A DNA stretch of 58,738 bases from Gammaproteobacteria bacterium (GTDB lineage: Bacteria > Pseudomonadota > Gammaproteobacteria > Pseudomonadales > Oleiphilaceae). Position numbers and translations under genes: made by a program. The notes beneath the pieces are model-generated. The model saw nothing but the letters and a program-made list of their open reading frames with translations. It made no database searches and had not been told where the DNA came from. Below, piece after piece: positions 28,828-39,366 of this stretch (positions within the stretch are counted from its first letter, which is position 1; each line of letters starts with the position of its first letter). The stretch lies in contig PDSQ01000037.1 of the NCBI GenBank assembly GCA_002747055.1, positions 1 through 58,738 of the forward strand, given 5' to 3'.

Positions 28828-28859
28828 TTGTCTGGATGTCCAACATCTTATTTTAGCGT

Positions 28860-28936
28860 GCGGCTGTAGCTCAGTTGGATAGAGTACCTGGCTACGAACC
28901 AGGCGGTCGGAGGTTCGAATCCTCCCAGCCGCGCCA
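28860..28936 (+). tRNA. tRNA-Arg (ACG)
   Basis: The 77-nt gene includes encoded CCA. The acceptor GCGGCTG pairs with CAGCCGC, and the anticodon stem CCTGG/CCAGG encloses loop CTACGAA. Anticodon ACG is normally edited to ICG by TadA and reads CGU, CGC and CGA. It lies 32 bp after tRNA-Ser, probably processed from the same transcript. Confidence 0.95.
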
Positions 28937-29246
28937 TATTCGCTTTCCTTATCTTGCCAAAGTGTTTTTGTCGGGCTACGTTTTGTAGTGTGCTGAATCT
29001 GCGCTTTATCGAAAATGTTTCGCCGTCAAACGCCTCTATTGATATGTCTCACAATTGTCTTTTTTTTCTCATGCTACCATTTCGTCTCGGGGTAGACTGA
29101 TAAGTCGTTGGTCGGGTCTATTCTGCGGCATGGTGCTTATTAGGGTTTGTCATTTAGTCAAGTGAGAATCGTTGTTTTTGTAGCAGCATGTTGGGTTTGT
29201 CAGGAAGATGGTTTTGTGAAGTTCTCTGGCAAAGTTTGAGTTGCCT

Positions 29247-29423
29247 ATGAGTGCTTTAAAAGGCAAAATACGCTCGCTTTTCTTTCCGTTTTTGGGTTGT
29301 CGTTGGCCCAGGGTTGCCTGTGTATCTTCCCTGTCGCTGCGGAAAAGAGGCGGGGTGGCTCGCTTAAGGGCTATTTTAAGAGATAAAAACAGCTTAATAC
29401 GAAAAGGTATCGATATATTATGA
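29247..29423 (+). CDS. Possible short basic ORF overlapping the oadG start
   Basis: A 58-residue, arginine/lysine-rich frame starts at ATG 29247 and ends at TGA 29423. The stop overlaps the oadG ATG in an ATGA junction. The ribosome site is weak. There is no recognisable domain. It might be a coupled leader peptide or chance. The rest of the 483-bp stretch from 28937 to oadG shows no other supported feature. Confidence 0.25.
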   Translation: MSALKGKIRSLFFPFLGCRWPRVACVSSLSLRKRGGVARLRAILRDKNSLIRKGIDIL

Positions 29424-29665
29424 CTGAATCTTTGATGTCACAAGCGGTCGACTTGATGATTGTTGGAATGGGGTTTGTGTTTATATTCCTGATTATCTTG
29501 ATCGGCGCGACAACAGTAATGTCGAAAATGGCAGTGAGGCTCGAGCCGGCTGCTCCGGTTGTGCCTCCTGCACCTGCTCCTGCTTCTTCGCCTATGAGCG
29601 ACCCTCGACTTATGGCTGTTATCTCAGCTGCAGTTGCGAAACATCGCTCACGCCAAAAGAAGTGA
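29420..29665 (+). CDS. oadG: Oxaloacetate decarboxylase gamma subunit OadG
   Basis: OadG anchors the carboxyltransferase to the membrane complex that couples oxaloacetate decarboxylation to sodium export. The 81-residue protein has one N-terminal membrane helix (about residues 11-34, 'LMIVGMGFVFIFLIILIGAT'), a proline/alanine-rich linker and a short C-terminal region. This is the standard OadG build. It begins the oadG-oadA-oadB operon, with 45 bp before oadA. Confidence 0.92.
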   Translation: MTESLMSQAVDLMIVGMGFVFIFLIILIGATTVMSKMAVRLEPAAPVVPPAPAPASSPMSDPRLMAVISAAVAKHRSRQKK

Positions 29666-29710
29666 GTCAGATAGAACAGAATTAAACCTTTAACAGAAGG
29701 CTTGAATGTG

Positions 29711-31501
29711 ATGACAGATGTTAAAAAACGATTAGGAATTACCGACGTTGTATTGCGTGACGCTCATCAGTCACTGCTTGCTACACGCATGCGAATTGAT
29801 GACATGCTGCCTATTGCGGAAAAACTCGACGAGGTAGGTTATTGGTCACTTGAATCCTGGGGTGGTGCGACATTTGATTCATGTATTCGTTATCTGGGTG
29901 AAGACCCTTGGGATAGAATCCGCGAATTCAAAAAGGCCATGCCCAACACCAGGCAACAGATGTTGCTGCGTGGACAAAACTTGTTGGGTTACCGTCATTA
30001 CGCGGATGACGTTGTCGAGAAATTTGTTGAGCGAGCTGCGGTAAATGGGGTGGATGTATTCCGCGTATTTGACGCTATGAACGATCCACGCAACCTGGAA
30101 ACCGCATTGAAAGCGGTGAAAAAACAGGGCAAACATGCTCAGGGTACGCTTTCTTACACTACCAGTCCTGTTCACAATACCCAAGCCTGGGTGGATTTAG
30201 CCAAACAAATTGAAGACATGGGGGCTGACTCGATTGCCATCAAGGATATGTCTGGCATTATCAAGCCTTATGAGTGTTACGAACTGGTCAAGCGGTTGAA
30301 AGCCGAAACTGATCTGGAAGTACAGTTGCATTGTCATGCGACCGCCGGTTTAGTCGATATGTCTCTGCTCAAGGCGATAGAGGCAGGCATCGATCGTGTT
30401 GATACCGCTATTTCATCGATGTCTATGACATACGGCCACTCTGCGACGGAAACGGTGGTTGCTGCGATGGCAGGTACGGAATATGACACCGGCCTTGATT
30501 TGCTGTTGCTGGAAGATATCGCGGCTTATTTTCGTGAGGTACGGAAAAAGTATGCCAAGTTTGAAGGCGCGTTACGAGGCACGGATTCCCGGATTCTGGT
30601 CGCGCAGGTGCCTGGCGGTATGTTGACCAATATGGAAAACCAATTGAAAGAGCAGGGAGCTGGGGACAAATTTGACGAGGTGCTGGCCGAGATTCCTCGC
30701 GTTCGTAAAGATCTCGGTTACATTCCCCTGGTTACGCCGACATCGCAGATTGTCGGTACCCAGGCGGTGATAAACGTTTTGACCGGTGAGCGATACAAGT
30801 CTATTTCAAAAGAAACTCAGGGTGTGCTCAAGGGTGAGTACGGAGCGGCGCCAGCGCCATATGATAAAGAGCTTCAGGAACGCGTCCTGGATGGTGCAGA
30901 GGTCATTACTTGTCGGCCAGCCGATCTCCTGGACAATGAACTGGATAAACTCGTTGCCGACGTTGAAGCGCTTGCAAAAGAGAAGGGTTTCTCGCTGTCT
31001 GCCGACAAGATAGATGATGCCTTGACTTACGCGTTATTCCCGCAAGTCGCTCCCAAGTTCCTTGAAAATCGCGGTAATCCGGATGCATTTGAGGCGGCCC
31101 CGACTGGTGATGAGGTTAAGGTGTCTGCTGGTGGCCCTGAAACTTATACCATTACCGTCGAAGGTCAAGCCTATGTCGTCGAAGTGGAAGAAGGCGGCGA
31201 TATCACTGCCGTGGCGCCAGTCGGTGCATCTGCGCCCGCTGCCGGTGTGCCTGCCGCAGCCGCAGCTGCAGCTGTACCTCCAGGCGGTGGCGAGCCTGTA
31301 TTGGCGCCATTGGCGGGTACCATCTTCAAGGTTCTGGTTTCTACTGGTCAGGCGGTACAGGAAGGTGATGTGTTGTTAATTCTTGAAGCCATGAAAATGG
31401 AAACCGAAGTGCGTGCAGCGCACGCCGGTACCGTTGGTAGCATTAATGTCGCAGTAGGTGATTCAGTTACTGTCGGCGACACCTTGTTAATGATCGGATA
31501 A
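29711..31501 (+). CDS. oadA: Oxaloacetate decarboxylase alpha subunit OadA (biotin carboxyltransferase)
   Basis: OadA transfers the carboxyl of oxaloacetate to its biotin. The 596-residue protein has the carboxyltransferase barrel ('[18 protein letters not shown]' near the start, with metal-binding 'LHCHATAG'), the conserved C-terminal CT region, and an Ala/Pro-rich hinge (about residues 495-525). A biotinyl domain follows with '[11 protein letters not shown]', whose central lysine carries biotin. ATG 29711 is preferred over TTG 29702 because AGAAGG sits at a workable distance. It is paired with oadB, so the product is a sodium pump rather than a pyruvate carboxylase. Confidence 0.95.
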   Translation: MTDVKKRLGITDVVLRDAHQSLLATRMRIDDMLPIAEKLDEVGYWSLESWGGATFDSCIRYLGEDPWDRIREFKKAMPNTRQQMLLRGQNLLGYRHYADDVVEKFVERAAVNGVDVFRVFDAMNDPRNLETALKAVKKQGKHAQGTLSYTTSPVHNTQAWVDLAKQIEDMGADSIAIKDMSGIIKPYECYELVKRLKAETDLEVQLHCHATAGLVDMSLLKAIEAGIDRVDTAISSMSMTYGHSATETVVAAMAGTEYDTGLDLLLLEDIAAYFREVRKKYAKFEGALRGTDSRILVAQVPGGMLTNMENQLKEQGAGDKFDEVLAEIPRVRKDLGYIPLVTPTSQIVGTQAVINVLTGERYKSISKETQGVLKGEYGAAPAPYDKELQERVLDGAEVITCRPADLLDNELDKLVADVEALAKEKGFSLSADKIDDALTYALFPQVAPKFLENRGNPDAFEAAPTGDEVKVSAGGPETYTITVEGQAYVVEVEEGGDITAVAPVGASAPAAGVPAAAAAAAVPPGGGEPVLAPLAGTIFKVLVSTGQAVQEGDVLLILEAMKMETEVRAAHAGTVGSINVAVGDSVTVGDTLLMIG

Positions 31502-31513
31502 TGGGTTCTATCA

Positions 31514-32845
31514 ATGGATAAACTGCTTAATCTTTGGACCGGTAGTGGTCTTTACAATATCGAGTTTGGCCAAGTAGTCATGATGCTGGTATGTCTCAGT
31601 CTGCTCTATTTGGCGATACGAAAAGGCTTTGAGCCTTTGTTGCTGATACCTATTGGCTTTGGTGGTTTGATGGCCAATATTCCTGAGGCGGGTTTGGCCG
31701 CATCGGCGGTTGAAAACGCAATTCATTTTGCCAAGCCTGAAGTGATGCAGGCCTTGGCCGTCGCACTGGCTGATTCGTTTAAGGATCTCAATATGGCGGT
31801 GTCTGTGGCTCCCGAAGCGCTAAAACAGGCTTACAGTCACGCGTATAGCGCAGATCACGCGGCGTATGTGGCGGCAGTGCATGTCGCTCAGGATGCGGGC
31901 TATTCCAATGGTATGTTGAATAACTTTTACAACGTGTCTATAGGAAGTGGTGTTGCGCCTCTGCTTATATTTATGGGTGTGGGTGCTATGACCGATTTTG
32001 GTCCATTGCTTGCCAATCCTAAAACCCTGTTGTTGGGTGCCGCTGCCCAGTTCGGTATTTTCGGTACTGTGCTTGGTGCCGCTATCCTGTCAGCGACAGG
32101 GCTGATGGAGTTTACCATCTTTGAAGCGGCGGCGATCGGTATCATTGGTGGGGCTGACGGTCCGACTTCAATTTATGTCGCCAGTTTGCTGTCGCCTCAT
32201 TTGTTGGGGGCGATTGCCGTTGCTGCTTACTCCTATATGGCGCTGGTACCTATGATCCAGCCGCCAATTATGAAAGCGTTGACTAATGAAGAGGAACGCA
32301 AAATCGCGATGGTTCAGTTGCGGCACGTAGGTAAGCTGGAAAAAATCCTGTTCCCGATTGTACTGGTTGTTCTGGTGGCGCTTTGTTTGCCGGATGCAGC
32401 TCCGCTTTTGGGTATGTTTTGTTTCGGCAACCTGATGCGCGAGTGTGGTGTGGTTGAACGTTTGAGTGATACCGCTCAAAACGCTTTGATCAACATTGTC
32501 ACTATTTTCCTCGGATTGTCTGTTGGATCGAAGTTGAGTGCCGATAAGTTTCTCGATATTCAGACCCTGGGCATAATTATACTTGGTTTGGCGGCGTTCT
32601 GTGTGGGTACAGCGACAGGGGTTCTTATGGCCAAGTTGATGAACAAGTTTAGCAAACAGCCTATCAACCCACTTATTGGATCTGCTGGTGTGTCCGCAGT
32701 GCCTATGGCCGCTCGTGTTTCCAACAAAGTCGGTTTGGATTCAAATCCTCATAACTTCCTGCTGATGCATGCTATGGGGCCGAATGTTGCCGGTGTTATT
32801 GGTTCTGCCGTTGCGGCGGGCGTAATGATCAAGTTTCTTACCTGA
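31514..32845 (+). CDS. oadB: Sodium-pumping oxaloacetate decarboxylase beta subunit OadB
   Basis: OadB decarboxylates carboxybiotin and exports Na+ through the inner membrane. The 443-residue polytopic protein carries the signature '[15 protein letters not shown]' (about residue 216), whose aspartate is essential for sodium transport, and a second re-entrant motif '[17 protein letters not shown]' (about 395). It follows oadA by 12 bp and is closed by an intrinsic terminator at 32911-32937. The complex is typical of marine gammaproteobacteria using sodium gradients. Confidence 0.95.
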   Translation: MDKLLNLWTGSGLYNIEFGQVVMMLVCLSLLYLAIRKGFEPLLLIPIGFGGLMANIPEAGLAASAVENAIHFAKPEVMQALAVALADSFKDLNMAVSVAPEALKQAYSHAYSADHAAYVAAVHVAQDAGYSNGMLNNFYNVSIGSGVAPLLIFMGVGAMTDFGPLLANPKTLLLGAAAQFGIFGTVLGAAILSATGLMEFTIFEAAAIGIIGGADGPTSIYVASLLSPHLLGAIAVAAYSYMALVPMIQPPIMKALTNEEERKIAMVQLRHVGKLEKILFPIVLVVLVALCLPDAAPLLGMFCFGNLMRECGVVERLSDTAQNALINIVTIFLGLSVGSKLSADKFLDIQTLGIIILGLAAFCVGTATGVLMAKLMNKFSKQPINPLIGSAGVSAVPMAARVSNKVGLDSNPHNFLLMHAMGPNVAGVIGSAVAAGVMIKFLT

Positions 32846-32910
32846 TCGCGCGGGCCGACTGTTCGAAAAGCTAGTCTGTTTAGCTAGAGGCAGGTAGACC
32901 TTCATTAAAA

Positions 32911-32937
32911 GCCATCTGGGTTTCAGGTGGTTTTTTT
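32911..32937 (+). terminator. Intrinsic terminator of the oad operon
   Basis: CCATCTG-GGTTT-CAGGTGG stem (one G-T pair) followed by seven T residues, 65 bp after oadB. Confidence 0.85.
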
Positions 32938-33017
32938 ATGCGTCTTCGGTAACCCTTGTGCTACTCTGACTATTTATCAGGAAGAGGCGTTATAGTGGTT
33001 TTTTATTGAGGTTTGTC

Positions 33018-33332
33018 ATGGGTCAAATTGTTGAGAAGTTGAACTGGCTCGAGCTTGAGCTAAACAATGCGTTTTCTAGTCAGAACTGGGATTCACTTGA
33101 AAGTATAGATGATTCCATCAATCAGTATTGCCGTGAGCTGATGCGACTGGTTGATTGTGGCGAACTTGCGAAAAACGATGCCAAACAAGCGATGGATGCC
33201 TTGATGTCTTCTTACCGTTCGTTGCTTGAGTTGGTGAAAAAACAGCAAACTCAGGTAACCAGTCAGTTGAAGCGCATGAATAGTGAGAAAGAAGCGATCA
33301 AGCAGTATGCCAGTTCAATCGGATACAAATAA
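33018..33332 (+). CDS. fliT: FliT-like flagellar protein (FleP position)
   Basis: The 104-residue protein is almost wholly helical, with an N-terminal helix pair and a C-terminal coiled-coil-like helix rich in Lys/Gln. This matches the short export chaperone FliT, which binds the cap protein FliD. Pseudomonads carry a similar small gene (fleP) immediately before fleQ. Similarity is by size, helix pattern and position rather than by strict motifs. fliD and fliS, usually just upstream, are absent; the oad operon lies there instead. Confidence 0.6.
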   Translation: MGQIVEKLNWLELELNNAFSSQNWDSLESIDDSINQYCRELMRLVDCGELAKNDAKQAMDALMSSYRSLLELVKKQQTQVTSQLKRMNSEKEAIKQYASSIGYK

Positions 33333-33360
33333 AATGGTTCGTTTATAGCCCCCGGAATAG

Positions 33361-33402
33361 GCCGCCAAAAAAGCGTCTGAAACTCTGGGTTGGCGTTTTT
33401 TC
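33361..33402 (+). terminator. Probable terminator between fliT-like gene and flrA
   Basis: CGCCAA and TTGGCG are separated by about 20 bases and followed by six T residues. The stem is short with a long loop, so confidence is moderate. Confidence 0.45.
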
Positions 33403-33584
33403 ATTTCGTTTGTTGTCATATTATTGACCGTCTGCACCTTTCGTACTTTAATTATTTATAGTTCCGTTTTTGTTGGCATCCAGGAGGCTTGCATTTCTTG
33501 TTTTCCTCCGATCGAGCTAACGTATCTGTTTTACTCATAAATCTTTTGTTACTTGTTGAACGATAACGCCAAGGTCTGCTGCGC

Positions 33585-35012
33585 ATGTTGAGGGAAATGA
33601 GAATTCTGCTGGTTCATGATGACAAGAAGTGTCGCGATGATATTTCTCTCATTCTGCGTTTTTTAGGAGAAGAGGTGGTTGTTCTTGAATCGGAAGTCTT
33701 GAAAGCGCAATTGGAGGAAAGCTATCACGCTGATGAGTTTGTGGTCGCTGTCGTTGGTGGTGCAGAGAAGTCTATTACCCAGGCCATGGATCAAATAGGT
33801 GCCTGGGAGCCAGGTATTCCCTTTATTGTTATGGGGGAAGTGGATATTGCAGAGGTTGATCAGCCAATTCGTGGTCGCGTAATCAGCAGCCTGGAATGGC
33901 CGCCTCGATATAATAAATTTGTCGATGATATTTATCGTGCACAGGTCTACCGTGAGCAATATCTGGCACGGACTCAACGAAGCGCGCAAAGAGAGGTGCA
34001 GCTTTTTCGAAGCCTGGTGGGAACAAGCCGAGGAATCCAAAATGTGCGGAAGTTGATGGCACAAGTGGCGGATAAGGATGTCACTGTGCTTATTACCGGA
34101 GAAAGCGGAACCGGTAAAGAAGTGGTTGCGCGCAACCTGCACTACAACTCGTTAAGAAGGAACAAACCCTTTGTGCCGGTCAATTGCGGTGCAATCCCGG
34201 CCGAACTTCTTGAAAGTGAGCTTTTCGGCCATGAAAAGGGTTCATTTACCGGAGCGATATCTGATCGAAAAGGCAGATTTGAGCTGGCAGAGGGAGGTAC
34301 CCTGTTTCTCGATGAAATTGGAGATATGCCGCTGAATATGCAAGTTAAGATTCTTCGGGTTCTGCAAGAGCGCACTTTTGAAAAAGTGGGTGGTACCAAA
34401 ACACTAAAAACCAATGTCAGGATAGTGGCGGCAACACATAAAGACCTTGAAGACATGATAAAAGACGGCGGGTTTCGAGAAGACCTGTTTTACCGGTTGA
34501 ACGTATTTCCGATAGAAATGCCGGCACTGAGGGAGCGAGTGGAAGATATTCCTCTGCTGATCAACGAATTGATTTCCCGAATGGAAAACGAAAAGCGGGG
34601 TTCGATCCGGTTCAACTCGGCTGCAATTATGAGTTTGTGTCAACATGACTGGTTTGGCAACGTCAGAGAATTGGCGAATCTGGTCGAGCGCTTGGCGATT
34701 ATGTATCCCTATGGAGTGGTCGGGTTGAATGAGTTGCCCGCCAAGTTTCGTCATATTGAAGATGTGTCGGAGCCACTAAAGCTTGAAGAAGATCGTCTGC
34801 CTGCCTCGCAAGGGTTAGTGGGTCTGGATAGCCCTGCACTGTTGCCGGTGAATGGTATCGATTTGAAAGACTATCTGGCTAATCTGGAAAAATCGCTTAT
34901 TCAGCAGGCGCTCGATGAGAGTGCCGGGGTGGTGGCGCGCGCGGCTGAAAAATTGCGAATAAGACGTACGACTCTGGTCGAAAAAGTACGAAAATATGAT
35001 CTCAAGAGTTAG
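33585..35012 (+). CDS. flrA: Master flagellar regulator FlrA/FleQ (sigma-54 activator)
   Basis: The 475-residue protein has an N-terminal receiver-like REC domain without a recognisable phosphoacceptor Asp. A central AAA+ domain follows (Walker A 'GESGTGKE' near 174, 'GSFTGAIS' sigma-54 loop with Ser for Ala, Walker B '[11 protein letters not shown]'). A Fis-type helix-turn-helix lies at the end ('[23 protein letters not shown]'). Residues 140-149 are [10 protein letters not shown], matching the c-di-GMP-binding LFRSxxxR of Pseudomonas FleQ. It should activate flrBC and early fli genes with RpoN, and may be inhibited by c-di-GMP. Confidence 0.94.
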   Translation: MLREMRILLVHDDKKCRDDISLILRFLGEEVVVLESEVLKAQLEESYHADEFVVAVVGGAEKSITQAMDQIGAWEPGIPFIVMGEVDIAEVDQPIRGRVISSLEWPPRYNKFVDDIYRAQVYREQYLARTQRSAQREVQLFRSLVGTSRGIQNVRKLMAQVADKDVTVLITGESGTGKEVVARNLHYNSLRRNKPFVPVNCGAIPAELLESELFGHEKGSFTGAISDRKGRFELAEGGTLFLDEIGDMPLNMQVKILRVLQERTFEKVGGTKTLKTNVRIVAATHKDLEDMIKDGGFREDLFYRLNVFPIEMPALRERVEDIPLLINELISRMENEKRGSIRFNSAAIMSLCQHDWFGNVRELANLVERLAIMYPYGVVGLNELPAKFRHIEDVSEPLKLEEDRLPASQGLVGLDSPALLPVNGIDLKDYLANLEKSLIQQALDESAGVVARAAEKLRIRRTTLVEKVRKYDLKS

Positions 35013-35215
35013 CCTCTTCGATAAGTGATTCCATCTTCAGGGCTTGGCAGTTTTTGTCAATTGATACTCGTCTGTAGTGGCGGTGGTCCTTCTGCCTAGC
35101 CTTTGAGAAAATGTGTTGGTCGCTCTCACGGATTCCCGTCAATAAACTGTCTTCTGAAAAAGTCAAAGCCGAACACCTGGCTATAACTCTATGATTAAAA
35201 ATATGAAAAAAGTTC

Positions 35216-35230
35216 TGGAACGCATTGTGC
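35216..35230 (+). promoter_or_regulatory. Sigma-54 promoter of flrBC
   Basis: TGGAACGCATTGTGC matches the RpoN consensus TGGCACG-N4-TTGC at nine of eleven defined positions, with GG and GC in the required -24/-12 phase. It lies 78 bases before the chosen flrB ATG, where an FlrA-activated promoter is expected. Confidence 0.7.
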
Positions 35231-35307
35231 TTAATACCTGACAAGTCATCATATCCAGCATGGGTATGGCAAATGGATGGTTTAGTATAGTGAGCTGGGA
35301 GTTTGCA

Positions 35308-36387
35308 ATGGCGCTACCTAATCAGGCAAGAAATTATACGGTTTGTTACGAGTCGACAGATTTTTCACTCTTCTCTATTGAAAATCGGAAACAGGCGCTC
35401 TCCGAGAAAGAGAAAGCGACCAACCGACTGGAAACCCTGCTGCACCTGCTGCCTGCTGGCGTCGTACTGTTAGATGGCCAAGGTGTCGTTCAGAAATGTA
35501 ACGCAGCGGCGATTGACCTGTTAGGTGAGCCGTTAGAAGGCGAAAAGTGGTTGGATATTATTCAGCGCTGCTTTGCACCCAGGCGGGATGACGGGCATGA
35601 AGTGTCTTTGATCGATGGTCGAAGAGTCAGTATTGCCACCCGCTCGATGGATCAAGAGCCAGGTCAGCTTATTTTGTTGACAGATTTAACCGAGACCCGC
35701 GAATTACAATCAAGACTCAGCCGCTACGAGCGTTTGTCTGCGATGGGGCGTATGGTGGCTTCGCTTGCCCATCAGGTACGTACCCCGCTATCAACTGCCA
35801 TGTTGTATGCCGGGCATCTTGGTCAGGATCAAATCGATGACAGCTTTAGGCAAAAGTGTGCGGATAAACTCATGTCGCGGCTTGTGCATCTGGAGCAACA
35901 AGTGAGGGATATGCTGATTTTCGCCAAAGGTGAAACGCCGTTGGCCGAGCGTATCAGTATCGATGAGCTTGAGCAGTCTCTCAGGCATGCGGCAGAAATG
36001 CCGCTGCAAAGGGCGGGTGCGCAAGTGCAATGGCTTAATCATGCTGGCGATGTCGAGGTGTTGTGCAATAAAGAAGCATTGGTTGGCGCCTGTATGAATT
36101 TGATCAATAACAGTGTCGAAGCCGCTGAACGGGAGCTCGTCGTGACAATCAAGTTTGAAAAACTGCCTGGTGCCAAGGTGGCGGTTCAGGTCGCAGACAA
36201 TGGCCCCGGTTTTGGTTCGTGCCAGAAAGAAAAGGTGAAAGAGGCGTTTTATACCACCAAATCTCAGGGTACCGGTTTGGGTCTGGCGGTGGTTCAGGCG
36301 GTGGTCAGTGCCCACAAAGGTTTGTTCGAGATTGGCTCGTACGACGGTGGTGTGGTCGCGTCGATCGTTCTGCCTGCCATCGATTGA
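35308..36387 (+). CDS. flrB: Flagellar sensor histidine kinase FlrB/FleS
   Basis: FlrB phosphorylates FlrC to switch on middle flagellar genes. The 359-residue soluble kinase has a short N-terminal region, a PAS domain (about 40-130, 'LLPAGVVLLDGQGVVQKCN'), a HisKA H-box 'ASLAHQVRTPLS' with His155, and an HATPase domain with 'NLINNSVEA', 'DNGPGFG' and 'GTGLGLAVV'. There is no membrane segment, in agreement with FlrB/FleS. ATG 35308 has GGGAG at good spacing; an ATG at 35260 would add 16 residues but lacks a ribosome site. It is co-transcribed with flrC. Confidence 0.92.
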   Translation: MALPNQARNYTVCYESTDFSLFSIENRKQALSEKEKATNRLETLLHLLPAGVVLLDGQGVVQKCNAAAIDLLGEPLEGEKWLDIIQRCFAPRRDDGHEVSLIDGRRVSIATRSMDQEPGQLILLTDLTETRELQSRLSRYERLSAMGRMVASLAHQVRTPLSTAMLYAGHLGQDQIDDSFRQKCADKLMSRLVHLEQQVRDMLIFAKGETPLAERISIDELEQSLRHAAEMPLQRAGAQVQWLNHAGDVEVLCNKEALVGACMNLINNSVEAAERELVVTIKFEKLPGAKVAVQVADNGPGFGSCQKEKVKEAFYTTKSQGTGLGLAVVQAVVSAHKGLFEIGSYDGGVVASIVLPAID

Positions 36388-36451
36388 TAAAAAATTCAAC
36401 GAGTTGTGAAAAAACAGCGATGCCCAGTGGAGTAGTACAGTGAGGAGTGCA

Positions 36452-37933
36452 ATGACAACTAGCATGGACAATACCAGAAAAAAAATAACGATACTTATCG
36501 TTGAAGATGATCGGGATCTCCGGGAGGCGTTGGAAACAACGGTAGAGTTGGCCGGCTTTCAGTGTCTCACTGCCGATTCTTCGGAAACAGCCATTCCTTT
36601 ACTGGAAAAACAGGTGCCGGATATGGTGGTGAGTGATGTCAATATGCCGGGGATGGACGGCTTGGGCTTGTTGAGTCATATTCAAAATCATATTCCTGGG
36701 TTGCCCGTTGTCCTGATGACCGCCTATGGGCAGATCAGTCAGGCGGTCAGCGCGATACAATCAGGTGCGATAGATTACCTGGTAAAACCTTTTGACCCGA
36801 AAACGCTGATCACCACCATTCGTCGAGTGGTCGTAGGCGAAACCCAAAATGCCGACACCGATCCGGTGGCGGTCGATGCCTTTAGCCGACGGTTGTTTCA
36901 GATGGCGAGAAGGGTGGCGGCCGTTGATTCCACCGTACTGATTTCAGGTGAAAGTGGCACCGGTAAAGAGGTATTGGCTCGATTTATTCACGCCAGTTCG
37001 GATCGGGCAAAGCAACCCTTTGTGGCGATAAACTGCGCGGCAATCCCCGAGAATATGCTGGAAGCGATTTTGTTCGGCCACGAAAAAGGCGCTTTTACCG
37101 GCGCTTATGCAAGTACCCCCGGCAAGTTTGAGCAGGCCAATGGCGGCACACTGTTGTTGGACGAGATATCTGAAATGGATCTCGGACTACAGGCAAAGCT
37201 GTTACGGGTTTTACAGGAAAAAGAGGTAGAGCGAGTCGGAGGACGCAAGCCGATACCGCTCGATGTCCGGGTTCTGGCAACCACTAACCGCGACCTGAAA
37301 GAATTTGTCAGTGAAAACCGGTTTAGAGAAGACTTGTATTATCGTTTGAGCGTGTTTCCCATTCACTGGAAGCCTTTGCGGGAAAGACCGGCCGATATAG
37401 TGCCTCTTGCCGAGAGGTTGCTCCGAACTCATGCAGCCAAGATGAAACTGCCTCAGGTGCGCTTCAACCAGGAAGCACAACAGGCAATGGTGAACTACGG
37501 CTGGCCTGGGAATGTCAGAGAATTGGATAACGCGATTCAGCGAGCGATGGTGTTGCAGCAAGGCGGTGAGATCGGGGCGGAAGAATTGTGCCTCGACGGT
37601 ACCGGTCATGGCTGGATGAATGTGGTGGGTGCCAATTGTTCCGAGGTGTATCCGGCTTTAGATGTGCCGTACCCGGAAAGTTCCGACGAGCTACCTGTTT
37701 CCGGCATCACTGTGCCTGAGCAGGTGACCGGTGCAGATTCCGATGCTTTCAACGGCCTGGGAGGAGATTTGAAAAAGAGAGAATTTCAGATCATCATCGA
37801 CACCATCAAAAAGTGCGGTAAACGCAAGTTGGCGGCCGAACGCCTGGGCATCAGTCCTCGCACATTGAGATACAAGCTGGCCCAGATGCGAGATCATGGC
37901 ATCGATATAGAGAACGAATTGTCTGTGGCCTGA
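36452..37933 (+). CDS. flrC: Flagellar response regulator FlrC/FleR (sigma-54 activator)
   Basis: The 493-residue NtrC-type protein has a REC domain with the phosphoacceptor in 'VVSDVNMPGMDG' (Asp62). An AAA+ domain follows with '[11 protein letters not shown]', a complete 'GAFTGA' sigma-54 loop and Walker B 'GGTLLLDEISE'. The Fis-type helix-turn-helix reads 'KKCGKRKLAAERLGISPRTLRYKL'. ATG 36452 follows GAGGAG. It should act with RpoN on the fliE promoter at 45797, which is 8 kb downstream because unrelated cargo separates them. Confidence 0.94.
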   Translation: MTTSMDNTRKKITILIVEDDRDLREALETTVELAGFQCLTADSSETAIPLLEKQVPDMVVSDVNMPGMDGLGLLSHIQNHIPGLPVVLMTAYGQISQAVSAIQSGAIDYLVKPFDPKTLITTIRRVVVGETQNADTDPVAVDAFSRRLFQMARRVAAVDSTVLISGESGTGKEVLARFIHASSDRAKQPFVAINCAAIPENMLEAILFGHEKGAFTGAYASTPGKFEQANGGTLLLDEISEMDLGLQAKLLRVLQEKEVERVGGRKPIPLDVRVLATTNRDLKEFVSENRFREDLYYRLSVFPIHWKPLRERPADIVPLAERLLRTHAAKMKLPQVRFNQEAQQAMVNYGWPGNVRELDNAIQRAMVLQQGGEIGAEELCLDGTGHGWMNVVGANCSEVYPALDVPYPESSDELPVSGITVPEQVTGADSDAFNGLGGDLKKREFQIIIDTIKKCGKRKLAAERLGISPRTLRYKLAQMRDHGIDIENELSVA

Positions 37934-38191
37934 TTTTGTGCCTGTTTCGTCCTCCATTTTCGGGTGTACCTTGGTATGCCCGATTTTTTGTTTTATGCAG
38001 AAGTCAAAACGGGCTTACTGCAAAAGTTACACGCTTTCACGGTTTCATTTTAAAGCATGCAGTTCATAACCCGGTCAACTGACAATATCAATCTGTGTCA
38101 GATAAAGGTTTCTGGGTCTGGGCATTTAAACGGGGTTATGTATACCTTTCATATACCCATAGCATTGGCGATTGTTATGTTCGCTAATCGG

Positions 38192-39322
38192 CTACTGGAA
38201 ATTTTGCGCAATACGACGCCCCAGTTTGTGGGTGGGGGTTTCTACGATGACATAGAGTAAATAGGCAAACAGGATTGAAAAAAATAGCAATGTCACAAAT
38301 TTACCCAAGCCACCTGTTTTATCGTAGATAGAGTGGATGACGGGGATTTGGTAAATAAATTGATGAATAAACTCATGTACGATATATAGACTGAATGAAA
38401 TCTGGCCAAGAAAAAGGAACGACCCACCGGGGCCGGGTATAAAGTTATCTCGGAACCAAACAAGCAGCGGGTCTATATGAGCGCACAGAAAAAATAAAAA
38501 AATAGCGACAGCGGCCAAACCTTTTCGATCTAGCCCATGTCCGGAAACAAAGCCGGAGAAAAAATGGGAAATAAAAAATGAGCATAAAAACAGATATAGA
38601 GCAATACGACACTTGACTGGTAACCTGAGCAACAGCTTTGCGTGGTTCAGGTAAACAAACGCCAAAAATATTCCAAAAAGGAATTCCAGAAACAGTGGGT
38701 TCGCTAACAACCCCAACCAAATTGACCCCAGGTAAAGAGATTCATAGACAGATTTATCATAGGCGTTGAATGTTAAAGCCCCTGCATACCACTGTAATAG
38801 ACCAACGATGCCACAAACGAATGCGGCCACGCCAATGCCACGGTGGCCTGGAACGATGAACAATGCCAACGCAAATAGGGCGTAAAAGCAGAGTTCATAA
38901 GTCAGAGTCCAGGCTGGGGTGAGAATATTGTAACCAAAAAATGGTGGATCGACCGTCGCCAGCGGGATAAAAAGCAGGCTTTTGAACAATACTTGCCATG
39001 GTATGTTCGGCGATAGCCAGTAGATGAGTATCATCAGCAGCCACGCCAACGGAATGATACGGAAAAAACGTCTGATCAGGAAAGGAAAAACCTTTCGCTC
39101 CCGTTGTTTCTGAGTAGATAGATAAATCGCAAATCCTGAAATAACAAAGAAGATATCCACTCCGATCCGGCCATTTTCAAACAGCGTGTGTCCTAAATCT
39201 GGAGAAATATCATTGAGAAACAATCGGTAATGGTAAAGAAGAACCAGCAAGGCGCTAATTCCACGCAGGCTTTCAATTGAATTGACTCTGTCAATTTGCA
39301 TTATCTGCTTGGGCGCATCCAT
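38192..39322 (-). CDS. Acyltransferase 3 family membrane protein (OafA-like)
   Basis: The 376-residue protein has about ten membrane helices. Its N-terminal motif is 'SIESLRGISALLVLLYHYRL', with the histidine and arginine typical of the family, followed by 'GRIGVDIFFVISGFAIYL' and 'RRFFRIIPLAWL'. Such enzymes O-acetylate cell-surface glycans (LPS O-antigen, exopolysaccharide or peptidoglycan). The substrate is unknown. ATG 39322 gives the family N-terminus; a 25-residue extension upstream is possible but would overlap the GGDEF-EAL gene. It is the last gene of a left-facing run with the GGDEF-EAL and PstS-like genes. The 258 bp after flrC show nothing clear. Confidence 0.88.
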   Translation of the reverse strand: MDAPKQIMQIDRVNSIESLRGISALLVLLYHYRLFLNDISPDLGHTLFENGRIGVDIFFVISGFAIYLSTQKQRERKVFPFLIRRFFRIIPLAWLLMILIYWLSPNIPWQVLFKSLLFIPLATVDPPFFGYNILTPAWTLTYELCFYALFALALFIVPGHRGIGVAAFVCGIVGLLQWYAGALTFNAYDKSVYESLYLGSIWLGLLANPLFLEFLFGIFLAFVYLNHAKLLLRLPVKCRIALYLFLCSFFISHFFSGFVSGHGLDRKGLAAVAIFLFFLCAHIDPLLVWFRDNFIPGPGGSFLFLGQISFSLYIVHEFIHQFIYQIPVIHSIYDKTGGLGKFVTLLFFSILFAYLLYVIVETPTHKLGRRIAQNFQ

Positions 39323-39366
39323 AGTGGTTCTACGCTTGTTTTCAATCGGCAAAAACCGATGTGTGC

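Noticed and set aside
29241..29246. TTG start for the short ORF before oadG
   Set aside because: ATG 29247 is available and neither has a good ribosome site, so the longer form is not preferred.
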